Source: Acidimicrobiaceae bacterium
GTDB taxonomy: Bacteria > Actinomycetota > Acidimicrobiia > Acidimicrobiales > RAAP-2
Direction: 5' to 3'
DNA: 56,991 nucleotides
NCBI GenBank assembly: GCA_003155915.1
Contig: PMFA01000016.1
Location: 38,745 to 95,735, forward strand
Positions 44,892 through 52,202 of the stretch are shown here, in pieces (positions within the stretch are counted from its first letter, which is position 1; the number at the start of each line of letters is the position of its first letter). The notes under the pieces are model-generated. The model had not been told where the DNA came from. It did not search any database and saw only the letters and a program-made list of their open reading frames with translations. The translations under genes were made by a program, and so were the position numbers.

Positions 44892-45869
44892 TCAGAGCAG
44901 GTTCTCGCCGCCGAAGATGTCCGACACCGAGGCGTCCTCGAAAATCGCCGAAATCGCGTTCGCCACGATAGTCGCGATGGAGAGGATCTCGAGGTTCTCA
45001 AATCGCCTTTCGGGGCCGAGCGGCAGGGTGTCGGTGACGATGACGCGACTGATCGGTGCGTTGAAGAGTCGGTCCACGGCCGGCGGCGAGAAGACGGCGT
45101 GCGTGGCCATCACCCAGATCTCCTCGGCGCCGTGGGCCTTCAAGAGGTCACAGGCCGCCACGATCGTGCCGGCGGTGTCGATCATGTCGTCGATCAAGAC
45201 GCAGTGACGGCCGTTCACGTCACCGACGATGTGGCGCGCTTCGGCGATATTGGCCTGGCCGCGCGGGCGCGTCTTGTGGACCAGGGCGAGGTCACAGCCC
45301 AGGTGCTGGGCGTAGCGCTCGGCGACCTTCACGCGTCCGGCGTCCGGGGCGACGACGACCAGGTCGTGCGGGTTTTCGGCGTTGGCCTTCAGGTACTCCT
45401 CGAACACCGGCGCGGCGACCAGATGGTCGACCGGGATGTTGAAGAATCCCTGGATCTGGCCGGAATGGAAGTCGACCGAGAGCACGCGGCTGGCCCCGGC
45501 CGCCTGGAGCATGTCGGCGATGAGCTTGGCAGTGATGGGCTCGCGCCCGGCCGATTTACGGTCTTGTCGGGCGTAGCCGTAGTTGGGGATGACCGCGGTG
45601 ATGCTCTTGGCCGACGCGCGTTTGGCGGCGTCGATCATGATGAGCTGTTCCATCACGGCGTCGTTGACCGGCGTGGCGTGTGTTTGCACGATGAACACGT
45701 GCGCGCCACGGATCGACTCGTCGAAACGACAGTGGATCTCGCCGTCGGCGAACTCGCGCAGATTGGCTTCGGTGAGCGTGACGCCGAGCTTCTCGGCGAT
45801 GTCCATCGCGAGGGCCGGATGACAGCGCCCCGTCACCATCACGAGGCGCCGTTTGGCGAGTGTCTCCAC
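44892..45869 (-). CDS. prs: Ribose-phosphate pyrophosphokinase
   Basis: Makes PRPP from ribose 5-phosphate and ATP. 325 residues, normal length. Sites: REFADGEIHCRFDESIRG, PNYGYARQDRKSAGREPITAKLIADML with the flexible loop, DFHSGQIQGFF, VVVAPDAGRVKVAERYA, and the PRPP motif VLIDDMIDTAGT. GTG 45869 has no ribosome site; TACGCT lies 6 bases upstream, so prs probably has its own leaderless promoter in the short gap after glmU. Cytosolic. Confidence 0.97.
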   Translation of the reverse strand: METLAKRRLVMVTGRCHPALAMDIAEKLGVTLTEANLREFADGEIHCRFDESIRGAHVFIVQTHATPVNDAVMEQLIMIDAAKRASAKSITAVIPNYGYARQDRKSAGREPITAKLIADMLQAAGASRVLSVDFHSGQIQGFFNIPVDHLVAAPVFEEYLKANAENPHDLVVVAPDAGRVKVAERYAQHLGCDLALVHKTRPRGQANIAEARHIVGDVNGRHCVLIDDMIDTAGTIVAACDLLKAHGAEEIWVMATHAVFSPPAVDRLFNAPISRVIVTDTLPLGPERRFENLEILSIATIVANAISAIFEDASVSDIFGGENLL

Positions 45870-45875
45870 GGCGCC

Positions 45876-45881
45876 AGCGTA
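45876..45881 (-). promoter_or_regulatory. Putative -10 box, leaderless start of prs
   Basis: TACGCT on the minus strand 6 bases before GTG 45869, inside the 31-base gap to glmU. Confidence 0.4.
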
Positions 45882-45900
45882 CAGGGTTGAGGGAGGTCGC

Positions 45901-46992
45901 CTAAGGGGTTCGGTAGGAGAAAGGCGTCACGACCTCGCCCGAGGCGATGACGGCGCCGGGCGCGAGCACGACGAATGACTCCACGCGAGCCTCGGCGCCG
46001 ATACGCGCGTTCGTCGCTTCGATCGTCGCCACTTGGGCCGACTCGCCGACGAACACGTCGTTCAGAATCGCGTTGGGCCCGATGCGCGCACCGCGCTCGA
46101 CGACGCAGTGTCCCTTCAAGACCGTGCCAGGCAGCAACGAGACCTCGGGCGCCAATTCGACGTCGGCGTCGACGTAGGTGTTGAGCGGGCTCCAGATGAT
46201 GACACCGCGATGCAGCCACTTCTCGTTGATCCGTGCGCGCAGCACCGACTCGGCGCCGGCCAACTGCACGAGGTCATTCACGCCGGCCGCCTCTCGGGGG
46301 TCCTCCAAAAGAAGTGCCTGTGTGACGTGACCGGCTTCGTGCAACACGGCGATGAGGTCGGTCAGGTAGTACTCGTTCTTCGCGTTCTGTCGACCGACGC
46401 GGCGAAGCGCCGGACCGAGCAGGCTCGCGCGCACCACCATGATCGACGTGTTGATCTCGGTGATCAATCGCTCGTCGGCGCTCGCGTCGCGCTCTTCGAC
46501 GATGCGCGCGATCGCGCCGTTCTTCGCGTGCACGATGCGTCCGTAGCCCGAAGGGTCATCGACCTCGGCGGTCAACACCGTCAACGCGGCTTGGCTCTCG
46601 CGATGCACGTCGAGCAGTCGGGCGACCGTGCTCGGACGAAGCAGTGGCGTGTCGCCCGGCAGGATCAGGACATCACCGTCGCTCGTGCCCAGTTCGTCGT
46701 CGATCGTCGGCAGCGCGACCGAGACCGCGTGGCCGGTGCCCAGTTGTTCACTCTGTTCGACGAACACCAGGTTGACGTCGGCGCGCGCGCGTTCGGTCAA
46801 GGCCTTCTCGACCCACGTCGCGCCGTGTCCGACGACGACGACCGTCGCGCGCACGTCTTCTTGGGCGGCGGCGTCGAGCACGTAGAGCACCATCGGGCGT
46901 CCGCAGAGGTGATGGAGCGGTTTAGGACGGGTCGACTTCATTCTCGTGCCTTCGCCCGCGGCGAGCACTACGACACAGGTTGGACGGCTCAC
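45901..46992 (-). CDS. glmU: GlmU-like uridylyltransferase, C-terminal acetyltransferase site missing
   Basis: N-terminal half is a good N-acetylglucosamine-1-phosphate uridylyltransferase: VVLAAGEGTRMKSTRPKPLHHLCGRPM, EQLGTGHAVSVAL, LILPGDTPLL, SGYGRIV, EINTSIM and KNEYYLTDLIAVL. The second half starts the left-handed beta-helix (VVERGARIGPNAILNDVFVG) but the protein stops at residue 363, while usual GlmU has about 450-480. The acetyltransferase site lies beyond: the Arg of the L-R-P-G motif is here Ala (FVVLAPGAV), and the following His, Tyr, Asn and Lys region is absent. The stop is 31 bases before prs, leaving no room for the rest. It should make UDP-GlcNAc only if another enzyme acetylates GlcN-1-P. 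Confidence 0.88.
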   Translation of the reverse strand: MSRPTCVVVLAAGEGTRMKSTRPKPLHHLCGRPMVLYVLDAAAQEDVRATVVVVGHGATWVEKALTERARADVNLVFVEQSEQLGTGHAVSVALPTIDDELGTSDGDVLILPGDTPLLRPSTVARLLDVHRESQAALTVLTAEVDDPSGYGRIVHAKNGAIARIVEERDASADERLITEINTSIMVVRASLLGPALRRVGRQNAKNEYYLTDLIAVLHEAGHVTQALLLEDPREAAGVNDLVQLAGAESVLRARINEKWLHRGVIIWSPLNTYVDADVELAPEVSLLPGTVLKGHCVVERGARIGPNAILNDVFVGESAQVATIEATNARIGAEARVESFVVLAPGAVIASGEVVTPFSYRTP

Positions 46993-46998
46993 CCCCCT

Positions 46999-47004
46999 AT
47001 TTAA
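46999..47004 (-). promoter_or_regulatory. Putative -10 box, leaderless start of glmU
   Basis: TTAAAT on the minus strand, 6 bases before GTG 46992, in a 36-base divergent region shared with the hydrolase gene. Confidence 0.4.
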
Positions 47005-47015
47005 TCATTTCCTTC

Positions 47016-47021
47016 TACGAT
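47016..47021 (+). promoter_or_regulatory. Putative -10 box, leaderless start of alpha/beta hydrolase
   Basis: TACGAT on the plus strand 7 bases before GTG 47029. Confidence 0.4.
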
Positions 47022-47028
47022 TCCACTT

Positions 47029-47928
47029 GTGACAGATTTCTCCTACGACGAGTTCGCTTACTTTCACGAGAACATGAGCGAATGGAATATTGAGTCGGCT
47101 GTGCCGAACGTGCGACGCTTCTTCGTCGCCGTCGACGGACTTCGCCAACTCAGCGGACTGCGTTGGGGCGACGGCGAACCCGAGTTGACGCTGCTGCACG
47201 GCGGCGCGCAAAACGCCCACACCTACGACACGGTCGCGCTCGCGCTGTCACCGCACTCACTCCTCGCCCTCGACCTGCCCGGTCACGGCCACTCCGATCC
47301 TTCGATCTATCCGGCCTCGGCGATCGCGAGTCACGCCCTGGACGTAGAGCGCGCGCTCGAACAACTCATCACGCCGCCGCGCCCGCTCGTCGGTATGTCA
47401 CTCGGCGGCCTGACGGCGTTGATCGTCGCGCACGACCGCTCGGACCTCGTGAGCGCGTTGGTCCTGATCGACATCACGCCGGGCGTCAACGCCGAGAAGG
47501 CGCGACACATCACCGACTTCGTGAACGGCCCGACTACCTTCGACGACTTCGACACGCTGCTCGAGCGAACGAAGCAACACAACCCGACGCGCACCGAGTC
47601 GTCACTTCGTCGCGGCGTCTTGCACAACGCCGTACAGCGCGCCGACGGTTCGTGGGTGTGGCGACACCAACAACACGGAAAGTCCGAACTCGAGGCGCCC
47701 GACGTCGGTGACCTCTGGGAGACGCTCTCGGAGCTGTCGATGCCCGTCACGTTGATCCGCGCGATGGGACCGGGCTCGGTCGTCGACGATGAGGACGAGG
47801 CCGAGTTCCTGCGACGGCTACCGAACGCGACGATCGTGCACGTCCCCGACTCCGGTCATTCGGTCCAGGGCGACCAGCCACTGGTCTTGGCCGCACTACT
47901 CGAGCATCACGCATTGGAGGTGAACTAG
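47029..47928 (+). CDS. Alpha/beta-fold hydrolase
   Basis: A 299-residue alpha/beta hydrolase. Oxyanion region LLHGGAQNAHTYDTVA, strand LALDLPGHGHSD, nucleophile elbow VGMSLGGLTAL (Ser at G-M-S-L-G), and the final His in PDSGHSVQGDQP; an acidic residue lies in the VDDEDEAEFL region before it. No signal peptide. Substrate unknown; similar proteins serve as esterases or epoxide-hydrolase-like enzymes. The tRNA-Gln gene starts in the opposite direction at the next base after the stop. Start GTG follows TACGAT by 7 bases. Confidence 0.85.
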   Translation: MTDFSYDEFAYFHENMSEWNIESAVPNVRRFFVAVDGLRQLSGLRWGDGEPELTLLHGGAQNAHTYDTVALALSPHSLLALDLPGHGHSDPSIYPASAIASHALDVERALEQLITPPRPLVGMSLGGLTALIVAHDRSDLVSALVLIDITPGVNAEKARHITDFVNGPTTFDDFDTLLERTKQHNPTRTESSLRRGVLHNAVQRADGSWVWRHQQHGKSELEAPDVGDLWETLSELSMPVTLIRAMGPGSVVDDEDEAEFLRRLPNATIVHVPDSGHSVQGDQPLVLAALLEHHALEVN

Positions 47929-48001
47929 CTGGCGGGGGAGGGCTCGAACCTCCAACCTACGGATTCAAAGTCCGTCGTTCTGCCGATTGAACTACCCGCC
48001 A
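47929..48001 (-). tRNA. tRNA-Gln (anticodon UUG)
   Basis: A 73-nt cloverleaf: acceptor UGGCGGG/CCCGCCA with the U1-A72 pair and G73 typical of glutamine tRNAs, D-stem GUUC/GAAC, anticodon stem ACGGA/UCCGU with loop CUUUGAA giving UUG, variable region AGGUU and T-arm GGAGG/CCUCC around UUCGAGC. The CCA end is not encoded. It reads CAA. It abuts the hydrolase gene's end without a gap. Confidence 0.95.
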
Positions 48002-48029
48002 CCACTGATGCCCGGACAATCTTCGGAGA

Positions 48030-48038
48030 TTCTTAGCG
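48030..48038 (+). promoter_or_regulatory. Shared motif TTCTTAGCG upstream of the response regulator
   Basis: TTCTTAGCG, followed 12 bases later by ACGCTTAAC (48050-48058). A near-identical TTCTTAACG lies at 50194-50202 before the redox operon. Possible regulator-binding element; only two copies were noticed, so chance is possible. Confidence 0.25.
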
Positions 48039-48108
48039 AATGTCTGAAGACGCTTAACACCAACCAGCAACACTAGAGCCTGTACTACCAAACTGAGAAA
48101 GCCGTGTC

Positions 48109-48807
48109 GTGACCGCCCCATCAACAAACTCCTACATCGCGATCGTCGACGACGACGCGGCGATTCGTAGCGCCCTCGGACGCGCCCTGCGCATGGAGAA
48201 CTACGACGTCGAACTGTTCGAGGACGGCCTCAGCGCGCTCAAGGCGATCCAACTGCGCGCCCCGGACGCCATCGTGCTCGACTTGCAGCTTCCGGATATC
48301 GACGGACTCGAGATCTGTCGTCGCATTCGCCGTTCCGGGGACACGACGCCGATTCTCATGCTGACGGCGCGCGACGCCGTGAACGACCGCGTGGCCGGTC
48401 TCGACGTGGGCGCCGACGACTACCTCGTCAAGCCCTTTGACCTGGCCGAGCTGTTGGCGCGGATGCGCGCGCTGCTGCGCCGTCACAACCTCATCGAGGG
48501 CGATGGTGCGGTACTGCGCTTCGAGGACCTTTCACTGAATCCCCAGACCCGCGAAGTTCATCGAGGCCCGAGGTCGGTCGAACTCACGAAGATCGAGTTC
48601 GACCTGCTGGAGTTGTTTTTACATCACCCACGACAGGTGCTCACGCGCGATCAGATCCTCGACCTCGTCTGGGGCTACAACTTCGACTCCGGGACCAACT
48701 CCCTGGCGGTCTACATCGGTTATCTTCGCCGCAAGCTCGAAGAGGCGAACGAAGTGCGACTGATCCAGACGGTGCGCGGCGTGGGTTACGCGCTTCGCAC
48801 CACGTGA
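48109..48807 (+). CDS. OmpR-family response regulator
   Basis: A 232-residue two-component regulator. Receiver domain: acidic pocket VDDD at 13-16, phospho-acceptor Asp58 in AIVLDLQLPD, Thr in MLTARDAVNDRVAGLDVGADDYLVKPFDLAEL with the conserved Lys. C-terminal winged helix (about 130-230) with RSVELTKIEFDLLELFLHHPRQVLTRDQILDLVWGY and VYIGYLRRKLE. The type resembles MprA. It is followed by its sensor kinase with a GTGA overlap, and then by the redox operon, which it may control. A TTA codon (48619-48621) is present. GTG 48109 has a weak GAGAAAG site. Confidence 0.93.
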   Translation: MTAPSTNSYIAIVDDDAAIRSALGRALRMENYDVELFEDGLSALKAIQLRAPDAIVLDLQLPDIDGLEICRRIRRSGDTTPILMLTARDAVNDRVAGLDVGADDYLVKPFDLAELLARMRALLRRHNLIEGDGAVLRFEDLSLNPQTREVHRGPRSVELTKIEFDLLELFLHHPRQVLTRDQILDLVWGYNFDSGTNSLAVYIGYLRRKLEEANEVRLIQTVRGVGYALRTT

Positions 48808-50159
48808 CCTTTCGCTCGCGCGTCATCACCGCGACGGTCGCCGCCGCGGCCATCGCCGTCATCCTCGCCTGTTTCGCCTCCTTCTTGACGACGCGCAATT
48901 CGTTGATTCACTCCGTTGATGAGTCACTCCACGCCGAGGCGACGCCGAGCGGCGGCGGTCACGAAATAAGCTTCGTAGCGTTCCTCGTGCTCCCGACGGG
49001 CCAGACGGTACTGCTGCCGACGGGCCAGACGGTACCTTCGTCGAGAATTCACGTCGACGCGACGATCCTGGCCGTCGCCAGGGGCAAGAGCCAGCCGGTC
49101 TATCGCACCGTCGCCATCGGAGGGAACAACTACCGCGAGCTCATCGTGCCCATCGTGGCCAATTCAATCGGGACGTGCGCGGACGTCAACGCCTGTCTGA
49201 TCAAGACGACGTCGGCCGAACTGTTCATCACCAACATCGACGGTCAAGTAAATGAGCTGCGCAATCTCGTGCGGACGCTGACCTTCGTCGCGATCGGCGG
49301 ACTCTTGCTCGCCCTCGGGCTCGGTCTGTTCCTCGCGCGAACCGCGCTACGACCGCTCGAGGAGGTGACGAACGAAATCGAGACGGTCGCCGAGACCAAC
49401 GACCTCGGGTATCGCCTCACCGAAGGCGACGAAGACGAACTCGGTCGACTCCGGCGCGTATTCAACCGGCTGCTCTCGTCCGTGGAAAGCAGCCAGATCC
49501 TGCAGCGCCAGTTGGTCGTGGACGCCAGTCATGAATTGCGCACTCCCCTCACTTCGTTGCGCACCAACGCACAAGTCCTGAGTCGCGCCCGGGAGTTGAA
49601 CCCCGACGATCTTCGTCAACTGACCGACGACATGGTCACGCAGGTCGACGAACTCGCTTCGCTCGTGACTGACCTCGGCGAACTCTCACGTGGCGAACGA
49701 AGTGAAGGCACGATCGAGACCCTGCGGCTCGACGACTGCCTCGATGAATGCGTCGACACGGCTCGCACCTACGCGCGAATCAAGGAGATCACGATCGACG
49801 TCAACGTCGAGCGATCGAACGTTCTTGGACGGCGCGATCGTCTCGAACGCGCGATCTCGAATCTCCTCACCAACGCGATCAAGTTCACGCCGAACGGCGG
49901 TCGCATCGTGGTCGAGTCGCGCGACGGCACGTTTTCGGTGAGCGACAGTGGCTCCGGAATCACCGAGACCGACCGGCCCTTCATCTTCGACCGTTTCTGG
50001 CGCTCGGCGTCGGCGCGGGCCCTTCCCGGATCGGGACTGGGCTTATCGATCGTCGCGCAAGTCGTCGCCGAACTCCAGGGCACCGTGTCGGTGGACCGCG
50101 ACCCCCAGCTGGGCGGAGCTCGATTCACGATCACGTTACCGATTGATGACAATCCGTAG
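48804..50159 (+). CDS. Sensor histidine kinase, HAMP type
   Basis: A 451-residue membrane kinase. TM1 about 8-27, extracytoplasmic sensor 28-157 with one Cys pair (TCADVNACL), TM2 about 158-178, HAMP about 179-232 (RPLEEVTNEIETVAETNDLGYRL), HisKA with His243 in VDASHELRTPLTSLR, and an ATPase domain with the N box NLLTNAIKFTPNGG, VSDSGSGITE and GSGLGLSIV. The sensor region holds an 8-residue tandem duplication (LPTGQTVL-LPTGQTVP). TTA codons at 50043-50045 and 50136-50138. GTG overlaps the regulator's TGA. The signal is unknown; the neighbours point to redox state or flavin status. Confidence 0.93.
   Translation: MTFRSRVITATVAAAAIAVILACFASFLTTRNSLIHSVDESLHAEATPSGGGHEISFVAFLVLPTGQTVLLPTGQTVPSSRIHVDATILAVARGKSQPVYRTVAIGGNNYRELIVPIVANSIGTCADVNACLIKTTSAELFITNIDGQVNELRNLVRTLTFVAIGGLLLALGLGLFLARTALRPLEEVTNEIETVAETNDLGYRLTEGDEDELGRLRRVFNRLLSSVESSQILQRQLVVDASHELRTPLTSLRTNAQVLSRARELNPDDLRQLTDDMVTQVDELASLVTDLGELSRGERSEGTIETLRLDDCLDECVDTARTYARIKEITIDVNVERSNVLGRRDRLERAISNLLTNAIKFTPNGGRIVVESRDGTFSVSDSGSGITETDRPFIFDRFWRSASARALPGSGLGLSIVAQVVAELQGTVSVDRDPQLGGARFTITLPIDDNP
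48993..49035 (+). repeat. 24-bp tandem duplication within the sensor domain
   Basis: The 19-base unit CCGACGGGCCAGACGGTAC occurs at 48993-49011 and 49017-49035, spacing 24 bases, in frame. It doubles LPTGQTV in the extracytoplasmic part of the histidine kinase, suggesting a recent slippage event. Confidence 0.9.
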
Positions 50160-50193
50160 AACTGGCACAACATAGCGTCAAATTTGCGGCGCT

Positions 50194-50202
50194 TCTTAAC
50201 GT
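50194..50202 (+). promoter_or_regulatory. Shared motif TTCTTAACG upstream of the redox operon
   Basis: TTCTTAACG, about 50 bases before the start of the Thr-rich gene, resembles TTCTTAGCG before the response regulator. It may be the regulator's target. Confidence 0.25.
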
Positions 50203-50255
50203 TTCCCTTTCATCTTCTTACGCCCGGGTGGGAGAATTCATCACTAAGGAGATCG

Positions 50256-50657
50256 ATGACCCCCTCGAAGCGCACCCCCCAGCAGCGCGACCGACGCTTC
50301 GCGCGCGCACGACATTTCACCCAAGCGATCTTCCTCGGGTCGTGTGCGACGTCGGCGCTCTTCGTCGGCTACGCGGCCAACGCCGCCCACTCGGTGACGA
50401 CCGTCGCGGTGACGCCGCCCACGACGAGTGCGGCGACGACGACTTCGGAGGTAACGACCACGACGGTGCACCACGAGACGGCGACGACCACTGTTCCGAA
50501 GACGACGCCCACGACTACCGCGCGCTCGGTCCCAACGACGCCGACGACGCTGAAGAAGGTCACGCCGACGACGGCCTATACTCCCCCGACGACCGCGCCG
50601 GTCACGACGACGACGGTCTGTTCGTCGACGCCGTCCGGTCGGGTGATCTGTTACTAG
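50256..50657 (+). CDS. Small anchored Thr-rich protein, first gene of redox operon
   Basis: A 133-residue protein not recognised. A basic cytoplasmic start (about 1-22, RRFARARH) is followed by one hydrophobic segment (about 25-45, FLGSCATSALFVGYAANA), and the rest is a Thr/Pro/Ala tail (TTTSEVTTTTVHHETATTT, KKVTPTTAYTPP) ending in CSSTPSGRVICY with a Cys pair. The classic ApbE flavinylation motif (D-x-x-S-G-A-T) is not present; the nearest is PPTTSAATTTSE. AAGGAG before ATG 50256 fixes the start. It takes the place where an FMN-binding protein would be expected, four bases before apbE, so it may be an anchor or linker of the redox complex. Confidence 0.7.
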   Translation: MTPSKRTPQQRDRRFARARHFTQAIFLGSCATSALFVGYAANAAHSVTTVAVTPPTTSAATTTSEVTTTTVHHETATTTVPKTTPTTTARSVPTTPTTLKKVTPTTAYTPPTTAPVTTTTVCSSTPSGRVICY

Positions 50658-50661
50658 GACC

Positions 50662-51564
50662 ATGATGAAGTTCGAGATCTGGGGTCTGACGGGCACCCTC
50701 GCCACCGAGCACGACGGGCAGATGGAAGAGGCCACGAAACGGCTCTGGTACTGGTTGGACGCGGTCGACGCCTCGTGCAATCGCTTCCGCGACGACTCGG
50801 AACTCTCGCGACTCAACGATAGTCACGGGGCGACGATGGCGATCAGTCCGACGTTGGAGTTGGCGCTCGAGGCGGCGTTGCTGACCGCCGACGTCACCGG
50901 GGACATGGTCGATCCCACCGTCCTGCCCGCGTTGCTCGCCCTCGGCTACGACCGGGACTTCGACGAACTCGCCCACGGCGACTCGATTCGCGAGCTCGCG
51001 TCGGTGCCGTCGATGGGACCGTCGTCGATCCACCTCGACCTCGACGAGCACACCGTCACGCTTGACCCGCCGTGTCAACTCGATCTCGGCGCGAGCGCCA
51101 AGGCGCTCGTCGCGGACCTCATCGCCGATGACGTCGCGCCCTCCGGCGGCGTGGTCGTGGAACTCGGCGGCGATGTCGCCGTGCGCGGCGAAGGACCGGA
51201 GGGGCCCTGGGCGATCTCGGTGAGCGACGCGCTCGTCCTCCACGGTAACGAACCGCGCGTCGCGCTGGTCCACGGCGGGATCGCCACGTCCTCGACGGCG
51301 TCGCGCACGTGGCGAGTCGGTGAGCGCATCGTCAACCACATCGTCGATCCGCGTACGGGACGCTGTGCCCAGGGTCTCTACACGACCGCGACGGTCAGCG
51401 CGAGCGACTGCGTACTCGCGAACGCCTTCGCGACCGCGGCGTTGCTCTGGAACGAAGACGCCAGCTACCACATCGCCCAGGCCGGCTGGTCGGCGCGTCT
51501 CGTACGGCGCGACGGTTCGGTGGAGTTCGTCGGCGGCTGGCCCGAGGACGGGGCGGCTCGATGA
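50662..51564 (+). CDS. apbE: ApbE-like FAD:protein FMN transferase
   Basis: Transfers FMN from FAD to Ser/Thr of target proteins. 300 residues. Family marks: CNRFRDDSELSRLN near the front, MVDPTVLPALLALGYDRDF, PPCQLDLGASAKALVADL (the D-L-G-x-x-A-K motif), GVVVELGGDVAVRG, HGGIATSSTASRTW and VNHIVDPRTGRCAQGLYTTATVSAS (H-I-V-D-P-R-T-G). No signal peptide is visible, so it is probably cytosolic, which would imply target modification before export or on the cytosolic face. ATG 50662 (or 50665) starts four bases after the Thr-rich gene. Coupled to the heme membrane gene by ATGA. Confidence 0.92.
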   Translation: MMKFEIWGLTGTLATEHDGQMEEATKRLWYWLDAVDASCNRFRDDSELSRLNDSHGATMAISPTLELALEAALLTADVTGDMVDPTVLPALLALGYDRDFDELAHGDSIRELASVPSMGPSSIHLDLDEHTVTLDPPCQLDLGASAKALVADLIADDVAPSGGVVVELGGDVAVRGEGPEGPWAISVSDALVLHGNEPRVALVHGGIATSSTASRTWRVGERIVNHIVDPRTGRCAQGLYTTATVSASDCVLANAFATAALLWNEDASYHIAQAGWSARLVRRDGSVEFVGGWPEDGAAR

Positions 51565-52202
51565 TCGCCCTCACCTCGCCCTACCTCTGGTACGTCACGC
51601 GCGCGACCGGACTCGTGACGCTGGTTCTCTTCACGATCGTGGTCTGTCTCGGCACATTCGTTGCCAATCGGGTGGGCGGGACCAACGTCGGTCGTTTCGA
51701 ACTCAACGAGCTGCACCGATCGGTGTCGATGACGGCGATGGCCTTTCTGGTCCTGCACATCCTCTCGACGATCCTTGATAGCTACGTACCCACCGGTTGG
51801 CTGTCGGCCGTCATCCCGATGACCTCGTCCTACAAACGCTTCGACGTCGCCCTCGGCGCCGTGGCGTTCGATCTGATGCTCGCGGTGTGGGCGTCGAGCC
51901 TGATGAAGGCGCGCATCGCCAACGGATCGTGGCGATTCATCCACTGGCTCTCCTGGTTGGCGTTCGTGGCCGCGACCTCGCACGCTTTCCTCATCGGCAC
52001 CGACGCTCGCTCGGGCATCGGTCTCGCGGTCGTCATCAGCTGTGCGCTCGCCGTCGTCGCCACCGCTCTGTGGCGCTACCTGAAGCGGCCCACGCGCGCG
52101 TTGGGCCGAACGGCACTGTCGCCCCTCGCGCGGCACGGGGCGCCCCGCGACACGAAGAACGCCCCCGGCGAAACCCACCGGCGAAATCGAGTGCGGCGAT
52201 GA
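51561..52202 (+). CDS. Ferric-reductase-like transmembrane heme protein
   Basis: A 213-residue membrane protein with about five or six helices and the ferric reductase-like transmembrane domain. Two pairs of His at 13-14-residue spacing, H52 and H66 (ELHRSVSM, VLHILST) and H128 and H141 (FIHWLSW, TSHAFLIG), fit binding of two b-type hemes. The C-terminal 40 residues are basic and cytosolic. It would carry electrons between a cytosolic donor and an outer acceptor. It lacks the FAD/NAD domain of full ferric reductases; the next gene may supply it. Overlaps: ATGA with apbE and ATGA with the next gene. Confidence 0.87.
   Translation: MIALTSPYLWYVTRATGLVTLVLFTIVVCLGTFVANRVGGTNVGRFELNELHRSVSMTAMAFLVLHILSTILDSYVPTGWLSAVIPMTSSYKRFDVALGAVAFDLMLAVWASSLMKARIANGSWRFIHWLSWLAFVAATSHAFLIGTDARSGIGLAVVISCALAVVATALWRYLKRPTRALGRTALSPLARHGAPRDTKNAPGETHRRNRVRR

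Noticed and set aside
46033-47004. 323-codon plus-strand open frame opposite glmU
   Set aside because: Antisense shadow; glmU motifs are clear on the minus strand.
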